Assembly (NCBI GenBank): GCA_020073705.1
Contig: JAIQES010000003.1
Coordinates: 1-64,000 of the forward strand
Direction: 5' to 3'
Source of the DNA: Terriglobia bacterium
GTDB taxonomy: Bacteria; Acidobacteriota; Terriglobia; Acidiferrales; UBA7541
DNA: 64,000 nucleotides
The notes under the pieces were generated by a model, which worked only from the letters and a program-made list of their open reading frames with translations, was not told where the DNA came from and searched no databases. Position 1 is the first letter of the stretch, and the number at the start of each line of letters is the position of its first letter. Both the position numbers and the translations under genes were made by a program. Of this stretch, positions 17,506 to 27,196 are shown piece by piece.

Positions 17506-18093
17506 ATGAAGAAAGTTCTCCTTGTTGTACTACTTGGAACTTGGCTGGTGATTCCTGCCGCGGCACAGACGGGCCAGCAGACCAGCCCCAAAGATCCCAT
17601 GGCCACTTGGCTTCGGAACGCGTACAGCACCAATCGGAACTATATCAGGAGGTCCGCCGAGAAAGTTCCGGAAGAACTTTATGGCTTACGCCCCGGCCCG
17701 CAGGTGGAAGTGAGGACTTTCGGGCAGATCCTCGGGCACCTTGCTAACTTCAATTATCTTTGGTGCTCTCAGGCCAAGGGTGAAAAAAATCCCAACCAGG
17801 GAAACGATTTCGAGAAGCTTACCTCAAAGGCGGCTCTGGTTCGGGCGCTGAGTGACGCTTTCACTTACTGTGACAGTGCCTATACCGCGTTAACCGATGC
17901 TTCGGGGGTGGAGATCATCAGCGTCACCCAGGAGAACGGCCGGCAGGCCCAGGTCCCCCGCATGAGCTTGCTGGTCTTGAACTACGGGCACAACAACGAG
18001 CACTACGGGAACCTGGTCACGTACATGCGGATCAAAAGCATCGTGCCAGCGTCTTCCGAGCCGCGCCCACAACAGCCCCAAACACAACCCTGA
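17506..18093 (+). CDS. Secreted DinB-like four-helix protein
   Basis: The 195-residue product begins with a signal peptide ([18 protein letters not shown]), then a DinB/YfiT-type helical bundle: [21 protein letters not shown] with the first metal histidine, and a later [16 protein letters not shown] segment with two further histidines at the spacing of the DinB metal triad. DinB-fold proteins are often thiol-dependent transferases in the cytoplasm; an exported one is a subfamily common in Acidobacteriota, function unknown. I chose ATG 17506, six bases after GGAGAGG; the ORF-track start is far upstream without support. Confidence 0.75.
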   Translation: MKKVLLVVLLGTWLVIPAAAQTGQQTSPKDPMATWLRNAYSTNRNYIRRSAEKVPEELYGLRPGPQVEVRTFGQILGHLANFNYLWCSQAKGEKNPNQGNDFEKLTSKAALVRALSDAFTYCDSAYTALTDASGVEIISVTQENGRQAQVPRMSLLVLNYGHNNEHYGNLVTYMRIKSIVPASSEPRPQQPQTQP

Positions 18094-18121
18094 AGCGACG
18101 CAATAGTGACACTCTATGGCC

Positions 18122-18140
18122 AGGGCCCCCATTGGGCCCT
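18122..18140. terminator. Inverted repeat after the DinB-like gene
   Basis: AGGGCCC (18122-18128) and GGGCCCT (18134-18140) form a perfect seven-pair stem with a CCATT loop, 28 bases after the stop codon. No T-tract follows, so it may be a weak terminator or a small REP unit rather than a classic intrinsic terminator. Confidence 0.45.
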
Positions 18141-18222
18141 AGGATGGTGCCCGATAAACGCGCTTCTCGGATGCTGACCAACCATCGAGCATTCGGACAG
18201 ACACGGGTGGGTGTTCCACCTG

Positions 18223-18231
18223 TGCTAAAAT
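18223..18231 (+). promoter_or_regulatory. Extended -10 promoter for purQ
   Basis: TGCTAAAAT is an extended -10 with TAAAAT at 18226-18231. The start of transcription would fall near 18238, just before the GGGGAGA SD of purQ. Confidence 0.5.
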
Positions 18232-18257
18232 GTCTGGATGCGGGGAGATCAGGCGCA

Positions 18258-18968
18258 ATGAAATTTGGTGTGGTTGTGTTTCCAGGCTCGAACTGCGACC
18301 ACGACGCTTACTATGCCCTCGGCCAGGTGCTCCACCAGCCGGTCGAATTTCTCTGGCATCAATCCGAACAGGTCGCCGGCTTTGACGCCATCATTTTGCC
18401 CGGCGGATTTTCTTACGGAGACTACCTGCGCACCGGCGCGATTGCACGGTTTTCTCCGGTGATGCGCGCGGTGGAGCGGTTCGCTCGCGGCGGAGGGCTC
18501 GTCCTCGGCATCTGCAACGGTTTCCAGATTCTTTGCGAGGCGGGATTGCTGCCCGGCGCGCTGCGGCGCAACGCCGGATTACGGTTCATCTGCCGCCAGG
18601 TGCACATTCGCGTCGAGAATAACGGCACGCCATTCACGGCCGCGGCCAAGCCCGGACAGGTGCTGCAAATCCCGATTGCACACGCCGAAGGGAATTATTT
18701 CTGTGATGAGGCGGCGCTCACCGAGATGGAGCGCAACAGCCAGATTGTGTTCCGCTACACGACGCCCGATGGGCGCGAGGAAGCAGCGGCCAATCCGAAC
18801 GGCTCGCTCGCGAACATAGCGGGCATCTGCAATCGCGAGCGCAACGTGCTGGGCCTGATGCCGCACCCGGAGCGCGCGGTGGAAGCGGCGCTCGGCTCGT
18901 CGGACGGTTTGGTGATTTTTCGCTCGCTGATTGAATCACTCACGCGGCAGGCGACGGTTTCGGCATAG
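18258..18968 (+). CDS. purQ: Phosphoribosylformylglycinamidine synthase subunit PurQ
   Basis: PurQ is the glutaminase subunit of FGAM synthase and feeds ammonia to PurL. The 236 residues contain the class I amidotransferase features [13 protein letters not shown] (nucleophilic Cys within GICNG) and the C-terminal MPHPE (catalytic His and Glu), with [15 protein letters not shown] typical of PurQ. The start is ATG 18258 after GGGGAGA; the ORF-track start would add 42 unrelated residues. purL follows 103 bases downstream, with a small REP-like palindrome between them. No purS was seen. Confidence 0.96.
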   Translation: MKFGVVVFPGSNCDHDAYYALGQVLHQPVEFLWHQSEQVAGFDAIILPGGFSYGDYLRTGAIARFSPVMRAVERFARGGGLVLGICNGFQILCEAGLLPGALRRNAGLRFICRQVHIRVENNGTPFTAAAKPGQVLQIPIAHAEGNYFCDEAALTEMERNSQIVFRYTTPDGREEAAANPNGSLANIAGICNRERNVLGLMPHPERAVEAALGSSDGLVIFRSLIESLTRQATVSA

Positions 18969-19011
18969 GCAGATTTTGATCTCGCCGCGAATTGCATAGG
19001 TTTACGTGTCT

Positions 19012-19043
19012 TTGTAGGGGCACGGCAGGCCATGTCCCTACAA
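19012..19043. repeat. REP-like palindrome between purQ and purL
   Basis: TTGTAGGG (19012-19019) and CCCTACAA (19036-19043) are perfect inverted arms around an imperfect GC-rich core (GCACGGC..GGCCATG). It is in the leader of purL and could also fold in the mRNA between the two genes. Confidence 0.6.
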
Positions 19044-19071
19044 GCTAGACACCTCGGCCATACACGAAAAC

Positions 19072-21387
19072 ATGCTTGACACCGAAATCAGAGTCACACC
19101 GGAATTGGCGGCCGAGCACGGCCTTAGCGCCGAAGAATACGCGCGCATCCAGAAAATTCTTGGGCGCGAGCCGAACTTCACCGAGCTGGGCATCTTCAGT
19201 GTGATGTGGAGCGAGCACTGCTCCTACAAGTCGAGCAAGGTGCATCTGCGCCGGCTGCCGACGCGCGCGCCGCAGGTATTGCAGGGACCGGGCGAGAACG
19301 CGGGCGTGGTGGACATTGGCGACGGCCTGGCCGCCGCGTTCAAGATGGAGTCGCACAACCACCCGAGCTACGTCGAGCCATTCCAGGGCGCGGCGACCGG
19401 CGTGGGCGGCATCCTGCGCGACATTTTCACGATGGGCGCGCGGCCCATCGCCGTGCTGGATTCGCTGCGCTTCGGACCCATTTCTTCAGGGGCTAGAGCC
19501 CCTGAAGGGATCGATGAAGAAACCATCGCGCGCAATCGGCGCATTCTGGACGGCGTTGTCCGCGGCATCGCGCATTACGGCAACTGCTTCGGCGTGCCAA
19601 CGGTCGGCGGCGAAGTGCAATTCGAGCCGGGCTACTCGGCCAACCCGCTGGTGAATGTGCTGGCGCTTGGCATCGCCAAGAAAGAAGATCTGTTTTTCGC
19701 GAAGGCGCGGGGCGCCGGCAATCCGGTGATTTACGTTGGCGCAAAAACCGGCCGCGACGGCATCCACGGCGCGTCGCTGCTGGCTTCGGCCGAATTCAGC
19801 GAAGAATCGCAGCAGAAGCGGCCCAACGTGCAGGTGGGCGACCCATTCATGGAAAAGCTCCTGCTGGAAGCGTGCCTCGAAGCGATGCAGACCGGCGGGG
19901 TCGTTGCGATTCAGGACATGGGCGCGGCGGGACTCACCAGTTCTTCGTGCGAGATGGCGTCGCGCGGCGGCTTGGGCATTGAGATCGAACTTTCGCGCGT
20001 GCCGCAGCGCGAACCCGGCATGACACCCTACGAAATGATGCTGAGCGAGTCGCAGGAGCGCATGTTGCTGGTGGCCGAGCGCGGCCGCGAACAAGAAGTG
20101 CTCTCCGTATTCGCCAAGTGGGGCCTCGACGCGGTTGAAATCGGACGCGTCACCGAAGATGGTTTGGTGCGCGTGCTGCATCGCGGCCGCATCGCCGCGG
20201 AAATTCCCGCGCACGCACTGGCAGAGGAAGGGCCCGTGTACCAGCGGCCGCTTGCACCACCCGTGCCGGTTGCGAATCAGCGCCTGGTCGAATTCGGCGC
20301 CACGGGCGCGGACCTGACCGAAAACCTCCGCAGATTGCTTGCGGCTCCCGCGATTGCTTCGAAGCGCTGGATCTGGGAGCAGTACGATTACATGGTGCGC
20401 ACGAACACGCTCGAGCCGCCGGGCGCGGGCGATGCGGCAGTGGTGCGCGTGAAGGGCACGAAGCGCGCGCTGGCGCTCGCGAGCGACGGCAACGGCCGCT
20501 GGTGCCGGCTCGATCCTTTCATCGGCGCACAGCTTGCCGTGGCCGAGGCCGCGCGCAACGTCGCGTGCTCGGGCGCGAAGCCCTGGGCTGCGACCAATTG
20601 CCTCAATTTTGGCAATCCGGAAAAGCCGGAAGTGATGTGGCAGTTCAGCCGCGCCATCGACGGTATCGCCGCGGCATGCATGGCGCTGGAGATTCCGATC
20701 ACCGGCGGCAACGTGAGCTTCTACAACGAGACGCTCGGCCGCTCCATCGATCCGACGCCCGTCCTTGGCGTGCTCGGAATGATGGACGATGCTTCGCGCG
20801 CGCTGGGGATGGCGTTTCGCGCCGAAGGTGACGTGATCATCGTGCTCGACGGCCGCGCGGACACGGAAAGCACCCCTGGAAACGACGCACGCGAATTTTC
20901 TTCGTCGGAATACGCGCGCACGATTCACGGAATCGTTGGCGGCGCGCCGCCCGCGGTGGATCTCGCCGCTGAAAAACGGCTGATTGCGCTGCTAGTTGCG
21001 CTTGCAGGGGAAGGCGTGCTGCAGTCCGCGCACGACGTGAGCGACGGCGGTCTGGCCGTAACGCTTGCGGAATCTTGTTTCGCCAGCGACGGCCTTTCGG
21101 CGCGCGTCTCGCTCACGAGCCGGGAACCGGATGAGGCCGCGCTGTTTGGCGAGCGCGGCGCGCGCGCCGCCGTATCGGTTACTTCCGGAAAACTTGCCCG
21201 CGTGCTCTCGCTTGCGGCACAATATGAAGTGGCAGCGAGCGAAGCTGGCCGCGTCACCCGCGGCAAATTCTGCATCGAACTAAATGGCGGGACAGTTGTG
21301 AGCGTCGGCGTCCCCTCTCTCGCCGACGCCTGGTCTGGAGCTTTCGAACGACTCCTGAGCACCAAGGAGTTCCAAAAGGTGGGATGA
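19072..21387 (+). CDS. purL: Phosphoribosylformylglycinamidine synthase subunit PurL (small type)
   Basis: The 771-residue protein is the small-type FGAM synthase catalytic subunit, which works with PurQ and PurS. It has the ATP-grasp-like AIR-synthase fold seen twice, with [34 protein letters not shown] and PTVGGEV in the first half, and [26 protein letters not shown] and [12 protein letters not shown] in the second. Between SLRFGP and the RRILDGVV helix there is an unusual stretch encoded by a perfect palindrome of the local REP-like type; see the separate entry. The stop overlaps the purF start as ATGA, showing coupling. Confidence 0.96.
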   Translation: MLDTEIRVTPELAAEHGLSAEEYARIQKILGREPNFTELGIFSVMWSEHCSYKSSKVHLRRLPTRAPQVLQGPGENAGVVDIGDGLAAAFKMESHNHPSYVEPFQGAATGVGGILRDIFTMGARPIAVLDSLRFGPISSGARAPEGIDEETIARNRRILDGVVRGIAHYGNCFGVPTVGGEVQFEPGYSANPLVNVLALGIAKKEDLFFAKARGAGNPVIYVGAKTGRDGIHGASLLASAEFSEESQQKRPNVQVGDPFMEKLLLEACLEAMQTGGVVAIQDMGAAGLTSSSCEMASRGGLGIEIELSRVPQREPGMTPYEMMLSESQERMLLVAERGREQEVLSVFAKWGLDAVEIGRVTEDGLVRVLHRGRIAAEIPAHALAEEGPVYQRPLAPPVPVANQRLVEFGATGADLTENLRRLLAAPAIASKRWIWEQYDYMVRTNTLEPPGAGDAAVVRVKGTKRALALASDGNGRWCRLDPFIGAQLAVAEAARNVACSGAKPWAATNCLNFGNPEKPEVMWQFSRAIDGIAAACMALEIPITGGNVSFYNETLGRSIDPTPVLGVLGMMDDASRALGMAFRAEGDVIIVLDGRADTESTPGNDAREFSSSEYARTIHGIVGGAPPAVDLAAEKRLIALLVALAGEGVLQSAHDVSDGGLAVTLAESCFASDGLSARVSLTSREPDEAALFGERGARAAVSVTSGKLARVLSLAAQYEVAASEAGRVTRGKFCIELNGGTVVSVGVPSLADAWSGAFERLLSTKEFQKVG
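19484..19507. repeat. REP-like palindrome inside purL
   Basis: CTTCAGGGGCT (19484-19494) and AGCCCCTGAAG (19497-19507) are perfect inverted arms with a two-base centre, in frame within purL and coding for a surface-loop-like segment (SSGARAPEG). The CTTCAGGGGCT core also occurs in the 59.2 kb repeat and, as CTCAGGGGCT, at 40.8 kb. Confidence 0.75.
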
Positions 21388-22910
21388 GCAGCCTGATCCA
21401 AATCGAAAATGACCGTTTTCACGACTACTGCGGCGTGTGCGGCGTCTTTGGCCACCCCGAAGCCGCAAAGCTGGCCTATCTGGGCCTCTATGCGCTGCAG
21501 CATCGCGGTCAGGAATCGGCCGGGATCGTCTCGAGCGACGGCTGCGACTTGCATCTCGAAAAGAGTATGGGGCTCGTGGCGGATATTTTCCGGCCCGAGG
21601 TGCTTGCGCGTCTTCCCGGCGACGCGGCGCTCGGCCACACGCGTTATTCGACCGCCGGCGACACTTCGCTGACGAACGCGCAGCCTATCGTCATCGACTG
21701 CAACAAGGGGAAGCTCGCGCTGGGGCACAACGGAAACCTGCCGAGCGCGGCGAAATGGCGCCGCACGCTCGAACATCGCGGATCGATTTTCCAGACGACG
21801 AGCGACACCGAAGTGATCGTGCACTTGGTGGCGCGCAGCCAGGCGCGGAATCTTTCCAGCGCACTTGCCGACGCCCTTAATCAGCTGGAAGGCGCGTATT
21901 CTCTACTCGTGCTAACACGCGATGAATTGTACGCGATGCGCGACCCGCGCGGTTTCCGCCCGCTCGCGCTCGGGAGGCTCGACGGCGCGTGGATTGTGGC
22001 GTCGGAAACCTGCGCGTTCGATCTAATCGGCGCCACATACATACGCGATGTCGAGCCGGGCGAAATGATTCGCATCACGCGCGCGGGGATGGAATCGCTG
22101 CGCTTTGCGGCGGAAAAGCCGCTGCAGCACTGCATTTTCGAGCACGTCTACTTCTCCCGGCCGGACAGTCTCGTCTTCGGTCGCGTGGTCGAGCAAAGCC
22201 GCGAGATGCTGGGGCGTTTGCTCGCGCGCGAGCATCCGGTCCCGGCCGATCTGGTCGTGCCGGTGCCTGATTCGGGTGTACCGGCGGCGATCGGCTACGC
22301 GCTGGAATCCGGCGTGCCTTTCCGCATGGGCTTGATCCGCAATCATTATGTCGGCCGCACGTTTATCGAGCCGCAGCAGGCCATTCGCGATTTCGGAGTG
22401 AAACTGAAACTCAATCCGGTGCGCGGGATGCTCAAAGGCAAGCGCGTGGTGCTGGTGGACGATTCCATTGTGCGCGGCACCACCAGCCGCAAGATCGTGC
22501 GCCTGGTGCGCGAGGCTGGCGCCACGGAAGTCCACATGCGCATCAGTTGCCCGCCGACAATTTCGCCGTGCTACTACGGCGTGGATACGCCGAATCGCGA
22601 GGAACTGATCGCGGCCGACGAATCCCGGAAACGCCCGCGGCTCACTGAGGCTGAAATGGAAGCGTTCGAAGGCAAGCTCGACCCGCGCCAGCGCACGGTT
22701 GAGGAAGTCCGCCGATATCTCGGCGCCGATTCTCTGGGCTACGTTTCACTCGAAAATTTGCGCCGCGCCGTCGAGGACACGCGCGGCACCTACTGCACGT
22801 CGTGCTACACAGGCGTTTACCCCGTGGACGGCGCGCAGGCGGAACTCGATCCCCGCACGGTCGTTCACGAAATCCCTTTGGTCACGAAAATTCAGGTGAT
22901 GCCTAAATGA
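21384..22910 (+). CDS. purF: Amidophosphoribosyltransferase PurF
   Basis: PurF makes phosphoribosylamine from PRPP and glutamine, the first step of purine synthesis. The N-terminal Ntn glutaminase domain has CGVCGVFGH, where Cys16 aligns with the mature N-terminal nucleophile after a 15-residue propeptide, and [11 protein letters not shown]. The phosphoribosyltransferase domain has the PRPP loop [14 protein letters not shown]. Cysteines near the C-terminus (TYCTSCYTG) suit the iron-sulfur type seen in Bacillus. The 508-residue length is normal. It overlaps purL by four bases and lepB by four bases (both ATGA). Confidence 0.96.
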   Translation: MSSLIQIENDRFHDYCGVCGVFGHPEAAKLAYLGLYALQHRGQESAGIVSSDGCDLHLEKSMGLVADIFRPEVLARLPGDAALGHTRYSTAGDTSLTNAQPIVIDCNKGKLALGHNGNLPSAAKWRRTLEHRGSIFQTTSDTEVIVHLVARSQARNLSSALADALNQLEGAYSLLVLTRDELYAMRDPRGFRPLALGRLDGAWIVASETCAFDLIGATYIRDVEPGEMIRITRAGMESLRFAAEKPLQHCIFEHVYFSRPDSLVFGRVVEQSREMLGRLLAREHPVPADLVVPVPDSGVPAAIGYALESGVPFRMGLIRNHYVGRTFIEPQQAIRDFGVKLKLNPVRGMLKGKRVVLVDDSIVRGTTSRKIVRLVREAGATEVHMRISCPPTISPCYYGVDTPNREELIAADESRKRPRLTEAEMEAFEGKLDPRQRTVEEVRRYLGADSLGYVSLENLRRAVEDTRGTYCTSCYTGVYPVDGAQAELDPRTVVHEIPLVTKIQVMPK

Positions 22911-23599
22911 ACGGTGAAAAAACAATCCAAGTCCTGGCGGCTGAACCGAAGCCCACCTTGGATAAGGTAATTCTGCGCGAGGCGTTGTCCTGGCTCTGGG
23001 TTATCCTCGCATTCCTATTCATCACGGGCACGATCGTGCAGGCACGTGTGATCCCCTCCGGCTCGATGGAGAAGACGCTGCTGGTCGGGGACCACTTGCT
23101 GATGAACCGCTTCGGCTATGACGCCGAAGTGCCGATGACGCAGCTTCACGTCCGCCTCTGGCGCGAGCCGCATCGCCAGCAGATTGTGGTCTTCCGCGCG
23201 CCGCTGCCTGGCAATCCCGACTACATTAAGCGCCTGATCGGGCTGCCCGGCGACCAACTCGAGATTCGGGAAGGCGTTGTGTACATCAACGCCAAGAAAC
23301 TCGATGAGCCGTACCGCGCTGCGCCCCCCAACCCGCTTGACAACTACGGCCCCGTGACGGTCCCCGCGGGAGAATTTTTTATGATGGGAGATAATCGCGA
23401 CGATTCCTATGACAGTCGTTACTGGGGCTTCGTGCCGGATGCAAACATTGTCGGCACGCCCATTTTGGTGTACATGTCCATTAACGCGCCGGGGGACGAC
23501 TGGGATCCAGGACATGTCCGCGACCGGATCTTCACGTACTTGAGCGTCCTGCTGCATCCGAGCATTGTTCGCTGGCGCCGCATCTTCAAAGTGTTCTAA
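22907..23599 (+). CDS. lepB: Signal peptidase I
   Basis: Signal peptidase I cleaves Sec and Tat signal peptides at the periplasmic face of the inner membrane. The 230 residues show one N-terminal transmembrane helix (SWLWVILAFLFITGTIV), the catalytic serine in IPSGSMEKTL, the lysine general base in YIKRLIGLPGD, and the GDNRDDSYDSRYWGFV box. There is one membrane helix rather than the two of E. coli LepB. The gene is fused into the purine operon by a four-base ATGA overlap with purF and lies 57 bases before purM. Confidence 0.93.
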   Translation: MNGEKTIQVLAAEPKPTLDKVILREALSWLWVILAFLFITGTIVQARVIPSGSMEKTLLVGDHLLMNRFGYDAEVPMTQLHVRLWREPHRQQIVVFRAPLPGNPDYIKRLIGLPGDQLEIREGVVYINAKKLDEPYRAAPPNPLDNYGPVTVPAGEFFMMGDNRDDSYDSRYWGFVPDANIVGTPILVYMSINAPGDDWDPGHVRDRIFTYLSVLLHPSIVRWRRIFKVF

Positions 23600-23656
23600 T
23601 CCAACGGGAGCACGCCGCACGGCTCCTCCCGCCACGGCAGAAAGAGTTCGTCATTC

Positions 23657-24700
23657 ATGGACTACGCTGAAGCCGGTGTGAACATTTCCCTCGCAGACCA
23701 GGCCAAGCAGCGCATCCGTCGCCTGGCTTCGCGCACCTTCACGCGCGGAGTGATCGGGGGCATCGGCTCGTTCGGAGGATTATTCGCACTCGATAAGAAA
23801 TGGCGCGAGCCAGTGCTGGTCTCGAGCGCCGACGGCGTGGGCACGAAACTGAAAATCGCCGTGGCCGCGGGAATCCACTCGACAGTCGGCGGCGACCTGG
23901 TGAATCACTGCGTCAACGACATTCTCACGCTCGGCGCCGAACCGCTGTTTTTCCTCGACTATCTGGCGATGGGCAAGATGGACCCGGACATCGTCGAAAA
24001 ACTGGTCGAGGGGATGTCGCGCGCCTGCCACTCCGCCGGGTGCGCGCTGATCGGCGGCGAAACGGCCGAGATGCCGGACTTCTACGCGCCGGGAGATTAT
24101 GATCTGGCGGGCTTCATTGTCGGCGTGCTGGAGCGGGCGAGTTTGAAGAAAACAAATGCGGTCAATCCGGGCGACTTGCTGCTCGCGCTGCCGTCGACCG
24201 GACTGCACACCAACGGCTATTCGCTCGCGCGCAAGCTCGTCTTCGAACAGGCGGGCCTGCAGCCAGATACCTACGTCGCCGAAATCAGCAACAAGATCGG
24301 CGCGGAGCTACTGCGCCCGCACCGGTGCTATTGGCCGATGCTGAAGACCACGGTCGCGCGCGGCTGGCTTTCGGCCATGGCGCATATCACTGGAGGAGGT
24401 ATCCCCGGAAACCTGCCACGCGTGCTGCCGCGCGGCGTGCAGGCGGTAATCGAGCTGGGCTCGTGGCCCGTGCCGCCGATCTTTTCCTACCTCGCCATGC
24501 TGGGCGAGCTCGAGCGTGACGAATTGCTGCGCACGTTCAACATGGGTGTGGGAATGATTCTCGTGCTGCCGCTGGAAAATCATCGCGCCGTGGAATCTGA
24601 ATTGAAGCGCCGCCGTGAGAAATTCTATCGGATCGGCCAGATCCGCCGCTGCGATCCGCGCAAGCCCCAGGTCGCGTTCACCGGCGAACTGCCGCTGTAG
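23657..24700 (+). CDS. purM: Phosphoribosylaminoimidazole synthetase PurM
   Basis: PurM (AIR synthetase) closes the imidazole ring of FGAM with ATP. The 347 residues include MDYAEAGVNI, FGGLFAL, SADGVGTKLKIA, GGETAEMP and ITGGGIPGNLPRVLP, all standard for the family. It follows lepB in the purine run. The next purine gene, purN, is separated by an antisense HHH-protein gene, so the operon may be split there. Confidence 0.96.
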   Translation: MDYAEAGVNISLADQAKQRIRRLASRTFTRGVIGGIGSFGGLFALDKKWREPVLVSSADGVGTKLKIAVAAGIHSTVGGDLVNHCVNDILTLGAEPLFFLDYLAMGKMDPDIVEKLVEGMSRACHSAGCALIGGETAEMPDFYAPGDYDLAGFIVGVLERASLKKTNAVNPGDLLLALPSTGLHTNGYSLARKLVFEQAGLQPDTYVAEISNKIGAELLRPHRCYWPMLKTTVARGWLSAMAHITGGGIPGNLPRVLPRGVQAVIELGSWPVPPIFSYLAMLGELERDELLRTFNMGVGMILVLPLENHRAVESELKRRREKFYRIGQIRRCDPRKPQVAFTGELPL

Positions 24701-24790
24701 CCGCCGTTCCGCGATCCGCAGAGAAGTATTGGCGCAAATCCTCTTGGTGATTCTTGTGATCGCGTCTTCCTGCTCGGATCGCCTGTGGGA

Positions 24791-25129
24791 CTACTTTCCC
24801 TGCCGCCGCTTTTCTCGCGCCAAGCGCTTCCGGCTCCAATACCACCACTGGCACTGTTCAGCAGGAAGCCGAGGATTCCGCGCCTGTGCCACCGCCGCGC
24901 TGAACGCATCCAGGACACAAACATTTTCTCTTTCGCCGATGAGGTGGCAGAGCTTCTCAAAGAGCCTTTCGGGATTTCGCCGCGCAAGAACTCCGACCGA
25001 ATGGATGCCCAGCGACTCGAATACGCGGACCGTGGCGGGACCAATGGAAATCAAGTCGAGAAGTGCCCGGCGATCTTTTCCCCTTGGTTTTATGTCCGCT
25101 CTCTTCATGGGCCGAGCATACCCGGCCAT
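24791..25129 (-). CDS. Helix-hairpin-helix protein (Cdd1/'pathogenicity locus'-like)
   Basis: The 112-residue protein has a helix-hairpin-helix core: LLDLISIGPATVRVFESLGI, then VGVLARRNPERLFEKL. This pattern is found in the Cdd1/'pathogenicity locus' family and in TfoX C-terminal domains, which probably bind DNA without sequence specificity. The tail is rich in arginine, lysine and tryptophan. It lies antisense between purM and purN. Starts at 25129 and 25108 are both possible; the first follows GAGGGAG closely. Confidence 0.65.
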   Translation of the reverse strand: MAGYARPMKRADIKPRGKDRRALLDLISIGPATVRVFESLGIHSVGVLARRNPERLFEKLCHLIGERENVCVLDAFSAAVAQARNPRLPAEQCQWWYWSRKRLAREKRRQGK

Positions 25130-25196
25130 GAACTCCCTCGCAATGCCCCGTTCGCCGGTTGGATGCGCCGCGCGATTGTGCTAACGTCTTTTGCTT

Positions 25197-25814
25197 ATGT
25201 CACATCGCATTGGCGTACTGCTGTCGGGGCGTGGGTCGAATTTTGAGGCGCTGGCCGACAGCATCGCCGCCGGGCGCATCCCCGGCGCTGAAATCGTCCT
25301 CGTCATCAGCAATCGCGAAGACGCGCTTGGTCTCCAGCGCGCCGCGGCGCGAAGAATTCCAGCTCGCGTGATATCGTCCAAGGGACTCCAGCGCGAAGCG
25401 TACGACAGGCTCGTCGTGTCAGAGTTGCAGCGGGCGCGCGTCGAGCTGGTGTGCCTGGCGGGCTTCATGCGCCTGTTGTCGCCGTACTTTGTCGCGTGTT
25501 TTCCGCAGCGTATTCTGAATATTCATCCGTCGCTGCTGCCCTCGTTTCCCGGCCTCGAGGCGCAACGCCAGGCGCTCGAATACGGCGTGAAGTTCAGCGG
25601 CTGCACCGTGCACCTGGTCGATGAGAATCTCGACGCCGGGCCGATCCTGGCGCAGGCCATCGTGCCCGTGCGCGACGATGACACCGACGAGACGCTTTCC
25701 GCGCGCATCCTAGCCGAGGAGCATCGCCTTTACACCGAAGCCGTGCGCCTGATCCTCTCGGGGCGATATCGCATCGTAGGCCGACGGGTGATCGCGCTCG
25801 CAAACGAATTATGA
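25197..25814 (+). CDS. purN: Phosphoribosylglycinamide formyltransferase PurN
   Basis: PurN transfers a formyl group from 10-formyl-tetrahydrofolate to GAR. The 205-residue protein has the phosphate loop [13 protein letters not shown], the catalytic [12 protein letters not shown] motif and a conserved [13 protein letters not shown] segment. I set the start at the ATG at 25197; the TTG at 25191 in the ORF track is less likely. No SD is visible. It overlaps tyrS by four bases (ATGA). Confidence 0.95.
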   Translation: MSHRIGVLLSGRGSNFEALADSIAAGRIPGAEIVLVISNREDALGLQRAAARRIPARVISSKGLQREAYDRLVVSELQRARVELVCLAGFMRLLSPYFVACFPQRILNIHPSLLPSFPGLEAQRQALEYGVKFSGCTVHLVDENLDAGPILAQAIVPVRDDDTDETLSARILAEEHRLYTEAVRLILSGRYRIVGRRVIALANEL

Positions 25815-27046
25815 CGACGAAAAAACAATTTAAGCCCGTGGACGAGCAAATCGCCTATCTGCGCAGGGGCGCGGCGGAGATCATCCGAGAAGAAGATCTG
25901 CGCGCAAAGCTCGAAGCGTCGGCTAAGACCGGCAAGCCGCTGCGTGTAAAACTGGGCGTGGACCCGACGGCGCCCGACTTGCACCTGGGCCACACGGTCG
26001 TGCTGCGAAAGCTCAAACATTTTCAGAACCTGGGCCACACTGCAATTTTTCTGGTTGGAGATTTCACCGCGATGGTCGGCGATCCCACCGGCCAGTCCGA
26101 GACGCGCCCGCCGCTGACGCGCGAGCAAGTGGATGCCAACGCGAAGACCTACCTTGAACAGGTGTACAAAATTCTCAGCAGCGAAAATATTGAAGTCCGC
26201 TACAACAGCGAGTGGCTCGGAAAACTCACCGGGCATGACATGATTCGTCTGTGCGCGCACTATCGCCTGGCGCGCATGCTCGAACGCGAAGATTTCCGCT
26301 CACGCCTGGCGGGCAATCTGCCTATCGCCATCCACGAACTGCTCTACCCGCTGCTGCAAGCCTACGATTCGGTTGCGCTCCACGCCGACGTCGAGCTGGG
26401 CGCCACGGAACAAAAATTTAATTTGCTCGTGGGCCGCGACATCCAGCACGAGTACGGCCAGCCGTCGCAGGTGGCGCTGACCATGCCGATCCTGGTCGGC
26501 ACCGACGGAAAGCGGAAGATGTCAAAGTCCCTCGGCAACTACGTCGGCATCACCGAGCCGCCCTCGGAGATGTTCGGAAAACTAATGTCAATCCCCGACG
26601 AACTCATGTGGTCATACTGGGAGTTAGTCACGGACAAAGAGACATCTGGGGTTGAGGAGATTCGCAAGAGGGTCGCAGCAGGCAGCACACATCCGATGGA
26701 CGTGAAGATGTTGCTGGCGCTGGAAATCGTCGCGGGATTCCACGGCGCGGTCGCGGCGGAGAAAGCCGCTGGGGAATTTCAGCGTATTTTCCGTGACCGC
26801 GAAGCCCCCGAGGGGGCGCCCGTGCGCAAACTGGCGCGTGGGGAAGCCAAACGCCTCACAGCGCTGCTGGTCGAGCTGGAACTGGCGGCGTCACGAAGCG
26901 AGGCTGATCGTCTGCTGAAACAGGGCGGCGTGGAAATGGATGGCGAGCGCGTGTCTGACGTCAAGACAGAAGTGAACCTCGCACAGCCACGCCAATTTCT
27001 TCTCCGCGCCGGCAAAAAGAAATTCCTTCGCATCGTGGTGGAATAG
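25811..27046 (+). CDS. tyrS: Tyrosyl-tRNA synthetase
   Basis: This class I aminoacyl-tRNA synthetase charges tRNA-Tyr. It has the HIGH-type motif HLGH within [12 protein letters not shown], the KMSKS loop in [10 protein letters not shown] and a C-terminal S4-like RNA-binding domain ([19 protein letters not shown]). At 411 residues it fits the TyrZ-like bacterial group, and the N-terminal region resembles that type. It is translationally coupled to purN, so it is co-transcribed with purine synthesis. No T-box leader is seen. Confidence 0.93.
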   Translation: MTTKKQFKPVDEQIAYLRRGAAEIIREEDLRAKLEASAKTGKPLRVKLGVDPTAPDLHLGHTVVLRKLKHFQNLGHTAIFLVGDFTAMVGDPTGQSETRPPLTREQVDANAKTYLEQVYKILSSENIEVRYNSEWLGKLTGHDMIRLCAHYRLARMLEREDFRSRLAGNLPIAIHELLYPLLQAYDSVALHADVELGATEQKFNLLVGRDIQHEYGQPSQVALTMPILVGTDGKRKMSKSLGNYVGITEPPSEMFGKLMSIPDELMWSYWELVTDKETSGVEEIRKRVAAGSTHPMDVKMLLALEIVAGFHGAVAAEKAAGEFQRIFRDREAPEGAPVRKLARGEAKRLTALLVELELAASRSEADRLLKQGGVEMDGERVSDVKTEVNLAQPRQFLLRAGKKKFLRIVVE

Positions 27047-27084
27047 ACCGCTTCTCGCATTCTCGGTCAATCCATTCGTAGTGT

Positions 27085-27187
27085 TGTCATTCCGAGGGCA
27101 GATTCTTGGCCCGAGGAATCCCTCTTTGTTTCATGCACAGGCATGAATCAAGAGAGATTCCTCGCCCGCAACGGGCTCGGAATGACA
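27085..27187. repeat. Long palindromic repeat after tyrS
   Basis: TGTCATTCCGAG (27085-27096) and CTCGGAATGACA (27176-27187) are perfect inverted arms. Inside, GAGGAATCCCTCTT and AAGAGAGATTCCTC pair with one mismatch, giving a long hairpin of about 100 bases. Similar 'TCATTCCGAG..GAGGAATC' elements are dispersed through many bacterial genomes. Lying between convergent genes, it may also end transcription. Confidence 0.75.
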
Positions 27188-27196
27188 CCCTGAACT

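Noticed and set aside
19486-20928. 480-aa ORF antisense to purL
   Set aside because: It mirrors the GC-rich codon structure of purL, has no start signal or domain, and purL is certain on the other strand.
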